From: Bog-532 sp963775825
GTDB lineage: Bacteria > Actinomycetota > Actinomycetes > Streptosporangiales > Streptosporangiaceae
Assembly: GCA_963775825.1 (NCBI GenBank)
Contig: CAVZKY010000010.1
Location: 186,001 to 250,000 of the forward strand
DNA length: 64,000 bases
Reading direction: 5' to 3'
The notes under the pieces were generated by a model. The model worked only from the letters and a program-made list of their open reading frames with translations. It had not been told where the DNA came from and ran no database searches. This document shows, piece by piece, positions 10,165 to 17,990 of the stretch (position 1 is the stretch's first letter; each line of letters begins with the position of its first letter). A program made the translations under genes and the position numbers.

Positions 10165-10607
10165 CGGGGCCGGAGCCCAGTGTCAAAAGCCCTGTTTGGG
10201 GGAGCGACTGGACGGTCCGCAGCATTACGCGAAGTCTGCAGCGTCGTTAGAGGTCTCGCCCGTGTGGGTGGGAGCAGGGGGAGCCGAGCCGCTGAATTCA
10301 CGGTGAAGGCCATGGACGCGGTGAAGAGCCTGGAAGCGCAGCCGTCAGGGACCCCCCGGCGTATGGGGCGCGGAACGTTCAGATAGTGACGGCGGGAACT
10401 GGGGAGGCCCTCCCCGGCCCGGTGGCCTGCGGATTGCTGCTGCCGGAGCGTGGCGTCCTATAACCGGCTAAACCGGGAAGTGGATTGCTGGCCGGGTGGG
10501 CGTCGGAGGCGGCCGTAGTACTGCTTGAGCCGGGTGGACAGCATAACCGCCGGTGAGGGAAGGGCCGCTGCTTCGCCGATGCGCAGCGTCTGTCTTGGAG
10601 GGGCCCG

Positions 10608-11323
10608 GTGAGTGCCCGAGGGGCTAGTTCCGCCGCGAAGGGATCGGGCCGGGTTATCCCGGCTGATCCGGTCCGTGCTTTGCAGCATGCGCTTTACCGG
10701 GCGGCCAAGGCCGATCCCGGGCGGAGATTCCACGCGCTGTATGACAAGGTCCGCCGCAGGGACGTGCTGCGGCGCGCGTGGGCGCTGGTGCGCGCGAACA
10801 ATGGCGCTCCAGGCATTGACAAGGTCACCCTGGCCGCGGTCGAGGAGTACGGCGTAGACCGGCTGCTCGGTGAGCTGGCTGCCGAACTGGAGGAAGGCCG
10901 CTATCGTCCGCTGCCCGCGCGCAGGGTCTATATCCCCAAGCCAGGTATGCGGGACGAGCAGAGGCCGCTTTCGATTCCTCCGGTCCGGGACCGGATCGTG
11001 CAGGCAGCGGTGAAGATCGTGCTCGAGCCGGTCTTCGAAGCTGACATGCTGGACTGCTCTTTCGGGTTCCGCCCGGGGCGGTCGGTGCACGATGCCTTGC
11101 AGGTACTCATCGATGAGTGCTGGCGGGGCTGCCGGTGGGTGGTCGAGACGGACATCGCCAACTGCTTTTCGGCGATTCCGCATGATCAGTTGATGCAAGC
11201 GGTAGAGGAACGCATCTGTGATCAGCCTGTCCTGAAGCTGTTGCGTGTGATCCTGCGCGCGGGAGTGATGGAGGATGGGCAGCTTCGGCGGCCGGTCACC
11301 GGGAGCCCACAGGGCGGTGTGAT
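10608..11323 (+). pseudogene. group II intron reverse transcriptase/maturase, N-terminal part (interrupted)
   Basis: GTG start at 10608 after GGAGGGG. RT motifs are visible: RRAWALVRANNGAPGIDKVT, PLPARRVYIPKPGMRDEQRP, DRIVQAAVKIVLEPVFE and FGFRPGRSVHDAL. Conserved D follows in VVETDIANCFSAIPH. The frame stops being RT at SPQGGV, where the recombinase element is inserted between GTG-AT and TTC. Joining 10608-11323 to 13814-14486 gives 1389 bases, an intact 462-residue ORF reading SPQGGVISPVLCN. As it stands no full RT can be made. Confidence 0.9.
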
Positions 11324-11339
11324 CACGCCCCCAACGCAA
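11322..11339 (+). repeat. left 18-bp inverted repeat of the recombinase element
   Basis: ATCACGCCCCCAACGCAA is the exact reverse complement of 13796-13813. It overlaps the GTGAT core, so it is probably the recombinase binding/attachment arm. Confidence 0.85.
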
Positions 11340-11394
11340 GAGGCAATTTCTGCTTCGAGGTCACGTTGGGTTACCGGCGTGTGGAGCGGGGCCG

Positions 11395-11613
11395 GTGAGG
11401 GCCGCGGTGCCGGCGGTGCCGCTGGAGTCCGATCCGGGCGGGTTCGTGCCCCAGCCGGAGCGGGCCGCGATCCTGGCGGGGGTCCTGGACGGCGTGGAGA
11501 TGGGGGCGTGGGACCGGCGGGTCGCGAGGTGGCTGACGGGGCTGGATACCTCGACGCTGGTGACGGTGGCGTCGTGGATCGCGCGGTCGCGGGCTGCGGG
11601 GCGGCCCCGGTGA
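11395..11613 (+). CDS. small hypothetical protein of the recombinase element
   Basis: A 72-residue ORF from GTG 11395, with third positions almost all G/C as in real genes here. It contains ILAGVLDGVEMGAWDRRVARWL and LVTVASWIARSRAAG, both amphipathic helices. No family is recognised. It is the first gene after the element's left end and could be a recombination directionality or accessory factor, but that is only position-based inference. Confidence 0.5.
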   Translation: MRAAVPAVPLESDPGGFVPQPERAAILAGVLDGVEMGAWDRRVARWLTGLDTSTLVTVASWIARSRAAGRPR

Positions 11614-11680
11614 GCGGGCTGGCTGGGCAGGCTGCCGCGATCTGCCTGCTATCGGACATTATCCGTAGTAGTTTCATGTC

Positions 11681-12025
11681 ATGCCTGGGGATCGCCGTGC
11701 GAGTGCCGCCGAGCATGCGTCGCATGTCAACGCCGCCGTCGGCCTGCTGGAGGCCGGGGTCCCGGCCGCGGAGGCGGCCCGGGTGCTGGCCTGGCGGCTG
11801 GGCTGCTCGGAGCGGCAGGCCCGCCGTTACCTGGCCAGTGCGGCGGAGTCGGGCCGGGTCGAGATCCCGGGTGAAGGGACTGTATTCACTGTCCGGCTTC
11901 CGGTGCGACTGGCCGCCGCAGTCCGGGAGCACGCCCGGGCGTCGGGTCGCACGATCTCCTCGGTCGCCGTCCAGGCGCTGGAGGAGTTCCTGTCCCGTGC
12001 TCACGGGGACCGTCCGTCCAGGTGA
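11681..12025 (+). CDS. small HTH-like DNA-binding protein of the recombinase element
   Basis: 114 residues from ATG 11681. Residues ~15-55 form a likely helix-turn-helix (GLLEAGVPAAEAARVLAWRL then GCSERQARRYLASA). The C-terminal half has a short beta strand and two helices (VFTVRLPVRLAAAVREHARA, RTISSVAVQALEEFL) of ribbon-helix-helix type. This fits a small regulator or accessory protein of the recombinase. Its TGA overlaps the GTG of the next ORF by four bases (GTGA at 12022-12025), which indicates an operon. Confidence 0.65.
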   Translation: MPGDRRASAAEHASHVNAAVGLLEAGVPAAEAARVLAWRLGCSERQARRYLASAAESGRVEIPGEGTVFTVRLPVRLAAAVREHARASGRTISSVAVQALEEFLSRAHGDRPSR

Positions 12026-12267
12026 GACGGCTGCGGGTGGAGACGGAGCACGTCTTCTCCCGCCATGCTGCCGCCGAAATGTCAGTGGCCTACGGCATCT
12101 TGGTGCCGCAGCGGCGGGCCCGGGCCACCGCCCCGGCGGCGGAAGGAGGGGACGATGACGAGCGCCGCGATCTACGCGAGGGTCTCCAGCGCCCGGCAGG
12201 CGAAGGACGAGACGATCGGCTCCCAGCTCGCCGCCCTGCGCGACCACGCGGTGAACAATCGGCTTGA
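12022..12267 (+). CDS. possible small protein overlapping the recombinase start
   Basis: 81 residues from GTG 12022. The first ~45 (RVETEHVFSRHAAAEMSVAYGILVP) look coding. The rest overlaps the recombinase gene in another frame and has shadow-like composition. It may be a leader or a truncated protein. Support is weak beyond the four-base overlap with the upstream gene. Confidence 0.3.
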   Translation: MRRLRVETEHVFSRHAAAEMSVAYGILVPQRRARATAPAAEGGDDDERRDLREGLQRPAGEGRDDRLPARRPARPRGEQSA

Positions 12268-13960
12268 CGTCCCGGAAGACTGGGTCTTCGCCGACGAGGG
12301 GCACTCCGGGGCGACGCTGGTCCGGCCGGGCCTGGAGGCGGTGCGGGACCTGGCCGCCCAGGGCTGCCTGGACGTGGTCCTCGTCTACTCCCCGGACCGG
12401 CTGGCCCGCAAGTTCGCCTACCAGGCGCTGCTGATCGAGGAGCTGGCCCGCTGCGGGGTGCGGGCCGAGTTCGTGAAGGGGCCGCGCGGCGACAGCCCCG
12501 AGGACCAGCTGCTGGTCCAGTTCCAGGGCATGTTCGCCGAGTACGAGAAGGCCCAGCTCGCCGAGCGCTACCGGCGCGGCAAGGCCTGGCGGGCGAAATC
12601 CGGCAGCGTCAACGTGCTGTCCGGCGCCCCGTTCGGCTACCGCTACGTCCGCAAGACCCCAGAATCCGGTGCCCGCTACGAAGTCGTCCCGCACGAGGCC
12701 GCCCTGGTGACGGAGATGTTCCGCCGCTACGCCGACGACGGCGCCTCTATCGCGGACCTGCGCCGCTGGCTGACAGGCCAGGGGGTGCGCACCCGCACCG
12801 GGAAGGAACGCTGGGACCGGTCGGTGATCTGGGGCATGCTCCGCAACCCCGCCTACGCCGGCACCGCGGTCTTCGGCAAGACGCAGGCCGTCCACGAGCC
12901 GGCCGGGCTGAACCGGACCGCCCGGCTGGCCGGCCGCACCGTCCCCCGCCAGGTCAGGGTGGAGGACCGCCCGCGCGAGGAATGGACCGCGATCCCGGTC
13001 CCGGCCCTGGTGGACGAGGACACGTTCGACCGGGTCCAGCAGCGGCTGGCCGGCAACAAGCGGTTCGCGGCCCGGAACACCAAAGTGCCGTCGCTGCTGC
13101 AGGGCCTGGCCGCCTGCGCGTCCTGCGGCTACGGCTACTACCGCACTTCCACCACGACCAGCTCCGGGAAGAAGATCTACTACTACCGGTGCCTCGGCTC
13201 CGACGACTACCGCTACCAGGGCGGGCGCGTCTGCGGCAACAAGCCGGTCCGCGCCGACTACGTCGATGCGGTCGTCTGGGACCACGTCGCCGGCCTGCTC
13301 TCCGACCCCGCCCTCATCCGCGCCGAGATCGACAAGCGGCTGGAGCGTGCGCGCACGTCCGACCCGGTCACCAAGAAGCGCGGCCAGCTCACGCAGGCCC
13401 TCGCCAAGACCAGCGCGTCGATCGCCGCGATGGTCACCGCGTTCTCCGAGCAGCTCCTCACCATCGACGAGCTCCGCGCCCGCATGCCGGACCTCCGCGC
13501 CCGCGAAACCGGGCTCAAAGACCAGATCGCCGCCCTCGACGTCCAGGCCGCCGACCGCGACGCCTACCTCAAACTCGCCGACGACCTCCACGGCTTCCTC
13601 GGAAAGCTCCGCGCGAACTCGGCCACCGCCACCACCCAAGACCGCCAGCGCGTCCTGCGCGCCCTCGTCCAGGACGTCCTCGTCGGCCCCGAGAAACTCA
13701 CCATCCGCCACCGCATCCCCGTCCGGGAACCATCCAGCGGCGGCAGCCACCACGACACCACCGACACGGAGGGTGACATGCGCGAAAGTTCGCTGTTGCG
13801 TTGGGGGCGTGATTTCACCCGTCCTCTGCAACGTCTACCTGCACCGGCTCGACCGGGCATGGGACGAGCAGGATGGGGTCCTGGTGCGTTACGCCGACGA
13901 CGCGACGGTCATGTGCTGGTCCCGGAGCCAGGCCGAGCGGGCGCTGGAGCGCCTGACTAG
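12155..13960 (+). CDS. large serine recombinase
   Basis: ATG 12155 follows GGAAGGAGGGG. The N-terminal resolvase domain has the catalytic serine in YARVSSARQAKDETIGSQL (residues 7-25) and YSPDRLARKFAYQ. The Recombinase domain covers roughly 170-270 (SGAPFGYRYVRKTPESGARY, SVIWGMLRNPAYAGTAVFGK). A zinc ribbon follows (CASCGYGYY ... YYYRCLGSDDYRYQGGRVCG), then a long coiled coil. The frame has no stop inside the element. It passes through the right inverted repeat (RWGRDF) and ends at 13960 in the RT gene, giving about 601 residues, of which ~551 are element-encoded. It should catalyse insertion and excision at the GTGAT core. Confidence 0.9.
   Translation: MTSAAIYARVSSARQAKDETIGSQLAALRDHAVNNRLDVPEDWVFADEGHSGATLVRPGLEAVRDLAAQGCLDVVLVYSPDRLARKFAYQALLIEELARCGVRAEFVKGPRGDSPEDQLLVQFQGMFAEYEKAQLAERYRRGKAWRAKSGSVNVLSGAPFGYRYVRKTPESGARYEVVPHEAALVTEMFRRYADDGASIADLRRWLTGQGVRTRTGKERWDRSVIWGMLRNPAYAGTAVFGKTQAVHEPAGLNRTARLAGRTVPRQVRVEDRPREEWTAIPVPALVDEDTFDRVQQRLAGNKRFAARNTKVPSLLQGLAACASCGYGYYRTSTTTSSGKKIYYYRCLGSDDYRYQGGRVCGNKPVRADYVDAVVWDHVAGLLSDPALIRAEIDKRLERARTSDPVTKKRGQLTQALAKTSASIAAMVTAFSEQLLTIDELRARMPDLRARETGLKDQIAALDVQAADRDAYLKLADDLHGFLGKLRANSATATTQDRQRVLRALVQDVLVGPEKLTIRHRIPVREPSSGGSHHDTTDTEGDMRESSLLRWGRDFTRPLQRLPAPARPGMGRAGWGPGALRRRRDGHVLVPEPGRAGAGAPD
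13796..13813 (+). repeat. right 18-bp inverted repeat of the recombinase element
   Basis: TTGCGTTGGGGGCGTGAT, the exact reverse complement of 11322-11339, ending in the GTGAT core that rejoins the RT reading frame. Confidence 0.85.
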
Positions 13961-14486
13961 CCTGCTGGCCGGTCTCGGCCTGGAGCCGAAGGCGGCCAAG
14001 ACCCGGATAGTGCGCCTGGAGGTGGGAGGCGGGGGATTTGATTTCCTCGGCTTTCACCACCGTCTGGTGCGCTCACCGGGGCTGAACGGGAAACGGCCGG
14101 TGACGTTCCTGGCCCGCTGGCCTGCGGACAAGGCGATGCAGCAGGCCCGTGACCGGATCCGGGAACTGACCCGCCGGTCGAGGCTGCTGCGTCCGGTGAA
14201 GTGGATCGTGGAGGACCTGAACCGGTTCCTGGGCGGCTGGGCTGCCTTCTTCCGGTTCGGCAACTCGGCGGCCCGCTTCGAGAAGATCAGGAGTTATGCG
14301 CGGATGCGGCTGGCGCTGTTCCTTAGCAAACGCCACCGCCGTTCCCGCGCATTCGGCTGGTCGGTGGTTACCTACCAGTCTCCGGACCAGCTCGGGCTGA
14401 TCACCTTGTCGGGGATCGTCGTTGACCCCAGGCCCTTCCGGGACTGGCGGGGGAGACCGAATGCCGGCGGTGAACGGCGTCGGTAA
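13814..14486 (+). pseudogene. group II intron reverse transcriptase/maturase, C-terminal part
   Basis: Continues the RT frame as TSPVLCNVYLHRLD. It carries the catalytic YADD (VRYADDATVMCW), the thumb/X maturase region (LLRPVKWIVEDLNRFLGGWA, FEKIRSYARMRLALFL) and ends at TAA 14484-14486, right before domain V. There is no HNH endonuclease domain, so this is an En-minus intron protein. Confidence 0.9.
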
Positions 14487-14517
14487 GCCGTGTGCGGGAA
14501 AACCGCATGCACGGTTT
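14485..14517 (+). ncRNA. group II intron domain V
   Basis: A 33-base hairpin starting AAGCCGTGTGCGG, with a GAAA-type loop and ending GCACGGTTT. It contains the AGC catalytic triad and lies directly after the RT stop, as in ORF-carrying bacterial group II introns. Confidence 0.8.
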
Positions 14518-14646
14518 GACGGGCGGGGGCTGGAAACGGAGCGACCTGACCATGGTCACCGCAGTGAAGCGGCCCGCAGGGGAAACCCGGGGAAAATTGG
14601 CTGCCGGACCTGACGTCAGGCAACGCCACCGCGCCAGCCCTCGACC

Positions 14647-15209
14647 CTACATGGGCTGGCCTGTTCCGAGCTTGGCGAGGTAGGCGGCGAGGGAGTTCAG
14701 GATCTCGTCGGCGGTCTTGGTCCAGGTGAACGGCCTGGGATTATCGTTCCAGGTGGCGATCCAGTCCCTGATGTCGTTCTCCAGGGCTTGCACGGAAGTG
14801 TGGACGCCGCGGCGGATCAGCTTGTCGGTCAGCAGGCCGAACCAGCGTTCCACCTGGTTCATCCAGGACGAGCCGGTCGGCGTGAAATGGACGTGGAAGC
14901 GCGGGTGCCGGGCCAGCCAGGTCTTGATCTCGGCGGTGTTGTGGGTGGCGTAGTTGTCGCAGACCAGGTGCACGTCCAGGCCGGCGGGCACCGCCTTGTC
15001 AATGCTGGCCAGGAACTTCCTGAACTCGATGGCCCGGTGGCGGCGGTGCAGCTCGCTGATGATGGTGCCGTCGGCGATGTTGAAGGCGGCGAACAAGCTG
15101 GTGATGCCGTGCCGCAGGTAGTCGTGGGTGCGGCGCTCGGGCATGCCCGGCATCATCGGCAGCACCGGCTGGGACCGGTCCAGCGCCTGGATCTGGCTCT
15201 TTTCATCCA
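14647..15209 (-). pseudogene. IS630 transposase, C-terminal part
   Basis: DDE catalytic half. D1 is in VDEKSQIQAL, the second Asp in VHLVCDNYATH, and the Glu in SSWMNQVERWFGLL. It is cut from its N-terminal half by the IS1182-family insertion at VVLC/VDEKSQ, directly before D1. At the 3' end the TAG stop (14647-14649) is made of intron sequence. Without the intron the frame would run on a few codons into the IS end. Joining both halves with one copy of the 6-bp duplication keeps frame (442 codons). Confidence 0.85.
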
Positions 15210-15215
15210 CGCACA
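15210..15215. repeat. 6-bp target duplication (left) of the IS1182 element
   Basis: CGCACA here and again at 17049-17054 directly abuts the two terminal inverted repeats. Removing the element plus one copy restores the IS630 frame. Confidence 0.85.
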
Positions 15216-17048
15216 GACCCTGTTGGCTTATTCCGTGACATGCCTGGCGGCCTCCCGCATGCTGGTCCTGGCGGCGTTCATGATCTTTGTGCGGTCGGTA
15301 CCTTCCCCCTTTGCCGTTCCCGGTCGCAGAATCGGGTCGTCATGTCTATGCAGCCACGGCCGTGGCCGGAAGTGCCGGCCGATACCGCCAGGGTCGCCAG
15401 GAAGGCGTTCCGGAAGGGGGCGCTGGCGATCCGGGCCCGCGACGAGCTGGGCAGCTGGTATGACGATGAGACGTTCGCTGTGGCGTACGCGACGCGGGGG
15501 AAACCGGGGATCTCCCCGGCGCAGCTGGCGATGGTGACGGTGCTGCAGTTCACTGAGAACCTGACCGACCGGCAGGCCGCGGATGCGGTACGGGGCCGGC
15601 TGGACTGGAAGTACTGCCTGGGCCTGCCCCTCGATGATGAGGGCTTTGACTTCTCGGTGCTGAGCGAGTTCCGGGCCCGGCTGGTGGCCCGGGATCTGGA
15701 GCGGAAGATCCTGGACCTGCTGCTGGACCGGCTGAAGGGGCTGGGCCTGGTCAGCGCCGGGGGCCGGCAGCGCACCGACTCCACGCATGTGCTGGCGGCG
15801 ATCCGCGGCCTGAACCGGCTGGAGCTGGCCGGGGAGACCGTGCGGGCAGCGCTGGAGGCCCTGGCCGCCGCGGTCCCGGACTGGCTGGCAGGCGTCATCG
15901 GCGCCTCCTGGCAGCAGGTGTACGGGGCGCGGATCGATAACCTGCACCTGCCCGCCAGCGAGACCGCGCGGGCGAAGCTGGCGGAGCAGTACGGCCGGGA
16001 CGGCTATCACCTGCTGGAGGCGGTGCATGCGCCGGGCGCGCCGGGCTGGCTGCGGGAGCTGCCCGCCGTTCAGGCTCTGCGGGTGATCTGGGTGCAGCAG
16101 TACTACCGGGTGATCGATGAGCACCGGGAGAAGGTGATCCGGCGGGAGGCCAGGGAGCATGGCGTCCCGCCGGGCAGACTCAAGCTCGTCTCCCCCTATG
16201 ACCTGGACGCCCGGTACTCCGAGAAGCGCGGCAAGGGCTGGGAGGGTTACAAGGTCCACATCAGCGAGACCTGCGGCGAGCCGGAACCGGACGGGACCCG
16301 GCAGGCCCCGAACCTGATCACCAGCGCGGCCACCACGGCCGCGACCGTGCCCGATGCCGCGATGACCGAGCCGGTCCACGACAGGATGGCCGCCGCCGGG
16401 CTGATGCCGGCTGAGCACGTGGTGGACGCCGGGTACACCTCCGCCGATCTGCTGCTGGGCGCCCGCGCCCGCGGCATCACCCTGCTCGGGCCGCTGCTGT
16501 CCGGCAGCCCGCCGCAGGCCCGCTCCGGGGGATACACCGCCGAGGCGTTCACCATCGACTGGGACCACCAGCAGGTGACCTGCCCGCAGGGCGCCACCAG
16601 CACCGTGTGGTGCCCGTGCGTCCAGCAGGAGAAAAGGCAGGCGATCGTGGTCAGGTTCGCCGCCGCTACCTGCCGGGAATGCCCGGCCAGGGCCCGGTGC
16701 ACCACATCCCGCACCGGCCGCCAGCTGTTCCTGCGCTCGCGCGAGGTCCACGAGGCCGTCGCGGCGGCCAAGGCCGGGCAGACCAGCCAGCACTGGAAAC
16801 AGCGGTACAACATCCGCGCCGGCGTGGAGGGCACCATGCGGCAGGCCACTCATGTCGCCGGCATCCGCACCGCCCGCTACATCGGCCTGGACAAGACCCG
16901 CCTCGAACACACCGCCGCCGCAGCAGCAGTCAACCTGCTCCGGCTGGATGCCTGGTGGACCGGCAGGCCCCTAGACCGGACCCGGACCACCCACCTCCAA
17001 CGGCTCGACTTCAGCCGCGCCGCCCGAGCCGAATAAGCCAACAGGGTC
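15216..17048 (+). mobile_element. IS1182-family insertion sequence
   Basis: 1833 bp with perfect 18-bp terminal inverted repeats (GACCCTGTTGGCTTATTC at 15216-15233; its reverse complement at 17031-17048). It is flanked by CGCACA duplications and holds a single transposase gene whose TAA lies inside the right terminal repeat. The clean duplication and matching ends suggest recent insertion. Confidence 0.92.
15342..17036 (+). CDS. IS1182-family transposase
   Basis: Probable start ATG 15342 (MSMQPRPWPEVP), with no earlier start giving family-like sequence. Family blocks visible: WYDDETFAVAYATRGKPGISP, LTDRQAADAVRGRLDWKYCL, DFSVLSEFRARL (DDE transposase N-domain), RTDSTHVLAAIRGLNRLEL with the first catalytic Asp, HVVDAGYTSADLL with the second, and NIRAGVEGTMRQATHVAGIR with the Glu. 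A Cys-rich segment (CRECPARARCT) precedes the last block. It is intact at 564 residues and probably active. Confidence 0.9.
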   Translation: MSMQPRPWPEVPADTARVARKAFRKGALAIRARDELGSWYDDETFAVAYATRGKPGISPAQLAMVTVLQFTENLTDRQAADAVRGRLDWKYCLGLPLDDEGFDFSVLSEFRARLVARDLERKILDLLLDRLKGLGLVSAGGRQRTDSTHVLAAIRGLNRLELAGETVRAALEALAAAVPDWLAGVIGASWQQVYGARIDNLHLPASETARAKLAEQYGRDGYHLLEAVHAPGAPGWLRELPAVQALRVIWVQQYYRVIDEHREKVIRREAREHGVPPGRLKLVSPYDLDARYSEKRGKGWEGYKVHISETCGEPEPDGTRQAPNLITSAATTAATVPDAAMTEPVHDRMAAAGLMPAEHVVDAGYTSADLLLGARARGITLLGPLLSGSPPQARSGGYTAEAFTIDWDHQQVTCPQGATSTVWCPCVQQEKRQAIVVRFAAATCRECPARARCTTSRTGRQLFLRSREVHEAVAAAKAGQTSQHWKQRYNIRAGVEGTMRQATHVAGIRTARYIGLDKTRLEHTAAAAAVNLLRLDAWWTGRPLDRTRTTHLQRLDFSRAARAE

Positions 17049-17811
17049 CGCACAGCACCACCGCCTTCTCCGGCGGGTTGTGGTACAGGCCGACGACATC
17101 GACGACCTTCTCCACGAAGAACGGGTCGGTGGACAGCTTGAAGGAGTCCTGCAGGTGCGGCTTGAGGTCAAACTTCTTCCAGATCCGCCCGATGGTGGAC
17201 TTCGACAGCCCGGTACGGGCGGCCATGGACGACCGCGACCAATGCGTGTCCTTGCCCGGGACGCCCTCCAGCGTGGCCACGACCACGTCCTCGACCTGGT
17301 CCAGCAGGATCGATGCCGGCCGGCCGGGCCGCGGCTCGTCCTGCAGGCCATCCAGTCGCCCGGCGATGAACCGGGCCCGCCAGCGGTCCACGGTGGACTC
17401 ATCGACCCCCAGCCGGGCGGCCACCTGCTTGTTCGTCCCGCCCTCCGCGCAGGCCAGCACGATCTTCGCCCGCATGGCCAGGTACTGGGCGGTCTTCGCG
17501 CGCCGGGCCCACCGGATCAGCTGCTCCCGCTCCGCCTCCTCCAGCACGAGCTCAGCCTTGGGCCGGCCGATCGGAGCATCGTCCTCCAGCCCGGCCAGCC
17601 GCTGCCCGGCGAACTGGCGCCGCCACTTGGACACCGACTTGACCGCCACTCCCAAGGCCTGCGCGACACCAGCGTTCGGCATCCCGCCGGCACAGGCCAG
17701 GATGATCCGGGCCCGGTCAGCCCGCCGACGCTCCGGCAGCCCTGCCCGGCGCGCCAGCTCAGCCCGCTCATCATCAGAAAGCACGATCGGCACAGCAGAA
17801 GGACCCGGCAT
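17049..17811 (-). pseudogene. IS630 transposase, N-terminal part
   Basis: Starts MPGPSAVPIVLSDDERAEL at 17811. Two helix-turn-helix regions follow (NAGVAQALGVAVKSVSKWRR, NKQVAARLGVDESTVDRWRA), then GLSKSTIGRIWKKFDLKPH and the lead-in to the DDE domain (PPEKAVVLC). It stops at the IS1182 insertion. With 14647-15209 it would make a full IS630 transposase of about 441 residues. Confidence 0.85.
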
Positions 17812-17954
17812 AACCAGATCTTAGCAAAAATAACCCTAAGAATTTCTGGCGCGACACACTAGGGAGGCGACGAAGAAGTGCGCCGAGCCAGGCGGGTGCG
17901 GGCCGCCGCCGTACCGCGCCAGGTCCGGGGGCCCCGTCCGGCCAGCCGCTGATC

Positions 17955-17975
17955 CCGAGCCGGTGACCGGCTCGG
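17955..17975. terminator. hairpin downstream of the PCuAC-like gene
   Basis: CCGAGCCGG - TGA - CCGGCTCGG, a 9-bp perfect stem with a 3-base loop, 16 bases past the stop of the minus-strand gene. There is no T-run, as is common for high-GC terminators. Confidence 0.5.
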
Positions 17976-17990
17976 CCGGCCCGGCCGGCG

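Larger units (their letters stand above)
11319..13813 (+). mobile_element. compact serine-recombinase element inserted in the intron RT gene
   Basis: About 2.49 kb, bounded by a direct GTGAT (11319-11323 and 13809-13813) that is a single copy in the uninterrupted RT frame. The ends carry an 18-bp perfect inverted repeat overlapping the core. Contents, all on the plus strand: a 72-residue ORF, a 114-residue small HTH-like protein, a possible 81-residue ORF and a large serine recombinase. There is no DDE transposase. A short core with site-specific excision is what serine recombinases produce. The target is the conserved SPQGG-VISP segment of a group II intron RT. Confidence 0.85.
10014..14650 (+). 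mobile_element. group II intron, interrupted by a serine-recombinase element
   Basis: The 5' end begins GTGCGCC at 10014. The seven bases before it (CCCGTTT, IBS1) are exactly complementary to AAACGGG at 10158-10164 (EBS1), which supports the 5' splice site. A reverse transcriptase gene follows in the usual position, then a domain V hairpin at 14485-14517. GGGCTGG near 14526 can pair with CCAGCCC near 14636 to close a large domain VI. The 3' end is placed at ...CCCTAC (14650), fitting the AY rule. The intron lies antisense to the IS630 transposase, just at its 3' end, and cannot splice from that transcript. Without the inner element it would be about 2.15 kb. Confidence 0.85.
9972..17859 (-). 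mobile_element. IS630-family element carrying two nested insertions
   Basis: The ends are imperfect inverted repeats starting GTGTG at 9972 and, in reverse complement, GTGTG at 17859. About 20 of the first 29 positions match, including GCGCC and GGTTA. They are flanked by TA on both sides (9970-9971 and 17860-17861), the usual target duplication of IS630/mariner elements. Between the ends lie the split transposase gene (minus strand), a group II intron (10014-14650) and an IS1182-family element (15216-17048). Removing these leaves an element of about 1.4 kb, a normal IS630 size. It separates the SCO1/MauE genes from the PCuAC/copA genes. Confidence 0.85.

Noticed and set aside
9984..10313. 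Minus-strand ORF of about 109 residues within the intron 5' region
   Set aside because: It overlaps intron domain I. Its last codons are simply the old IS630 end. No independent gene evidence.
12065..12154. Upstream extension of the recombinase to an ATG at 12065
   Set aside because: The 12155 ATG has a strong ribosome site and gives the standard resolvase N-terminus; the extension is Pro/Arg-rich shadow.
11222..13831. Long minus-strand open frame across the recombinase element
   Set aside because: It is antisense to a clear serine recombinase, has Gly/Arg/Ala-rich shadow composition and no domain. High GC makes such frames common.
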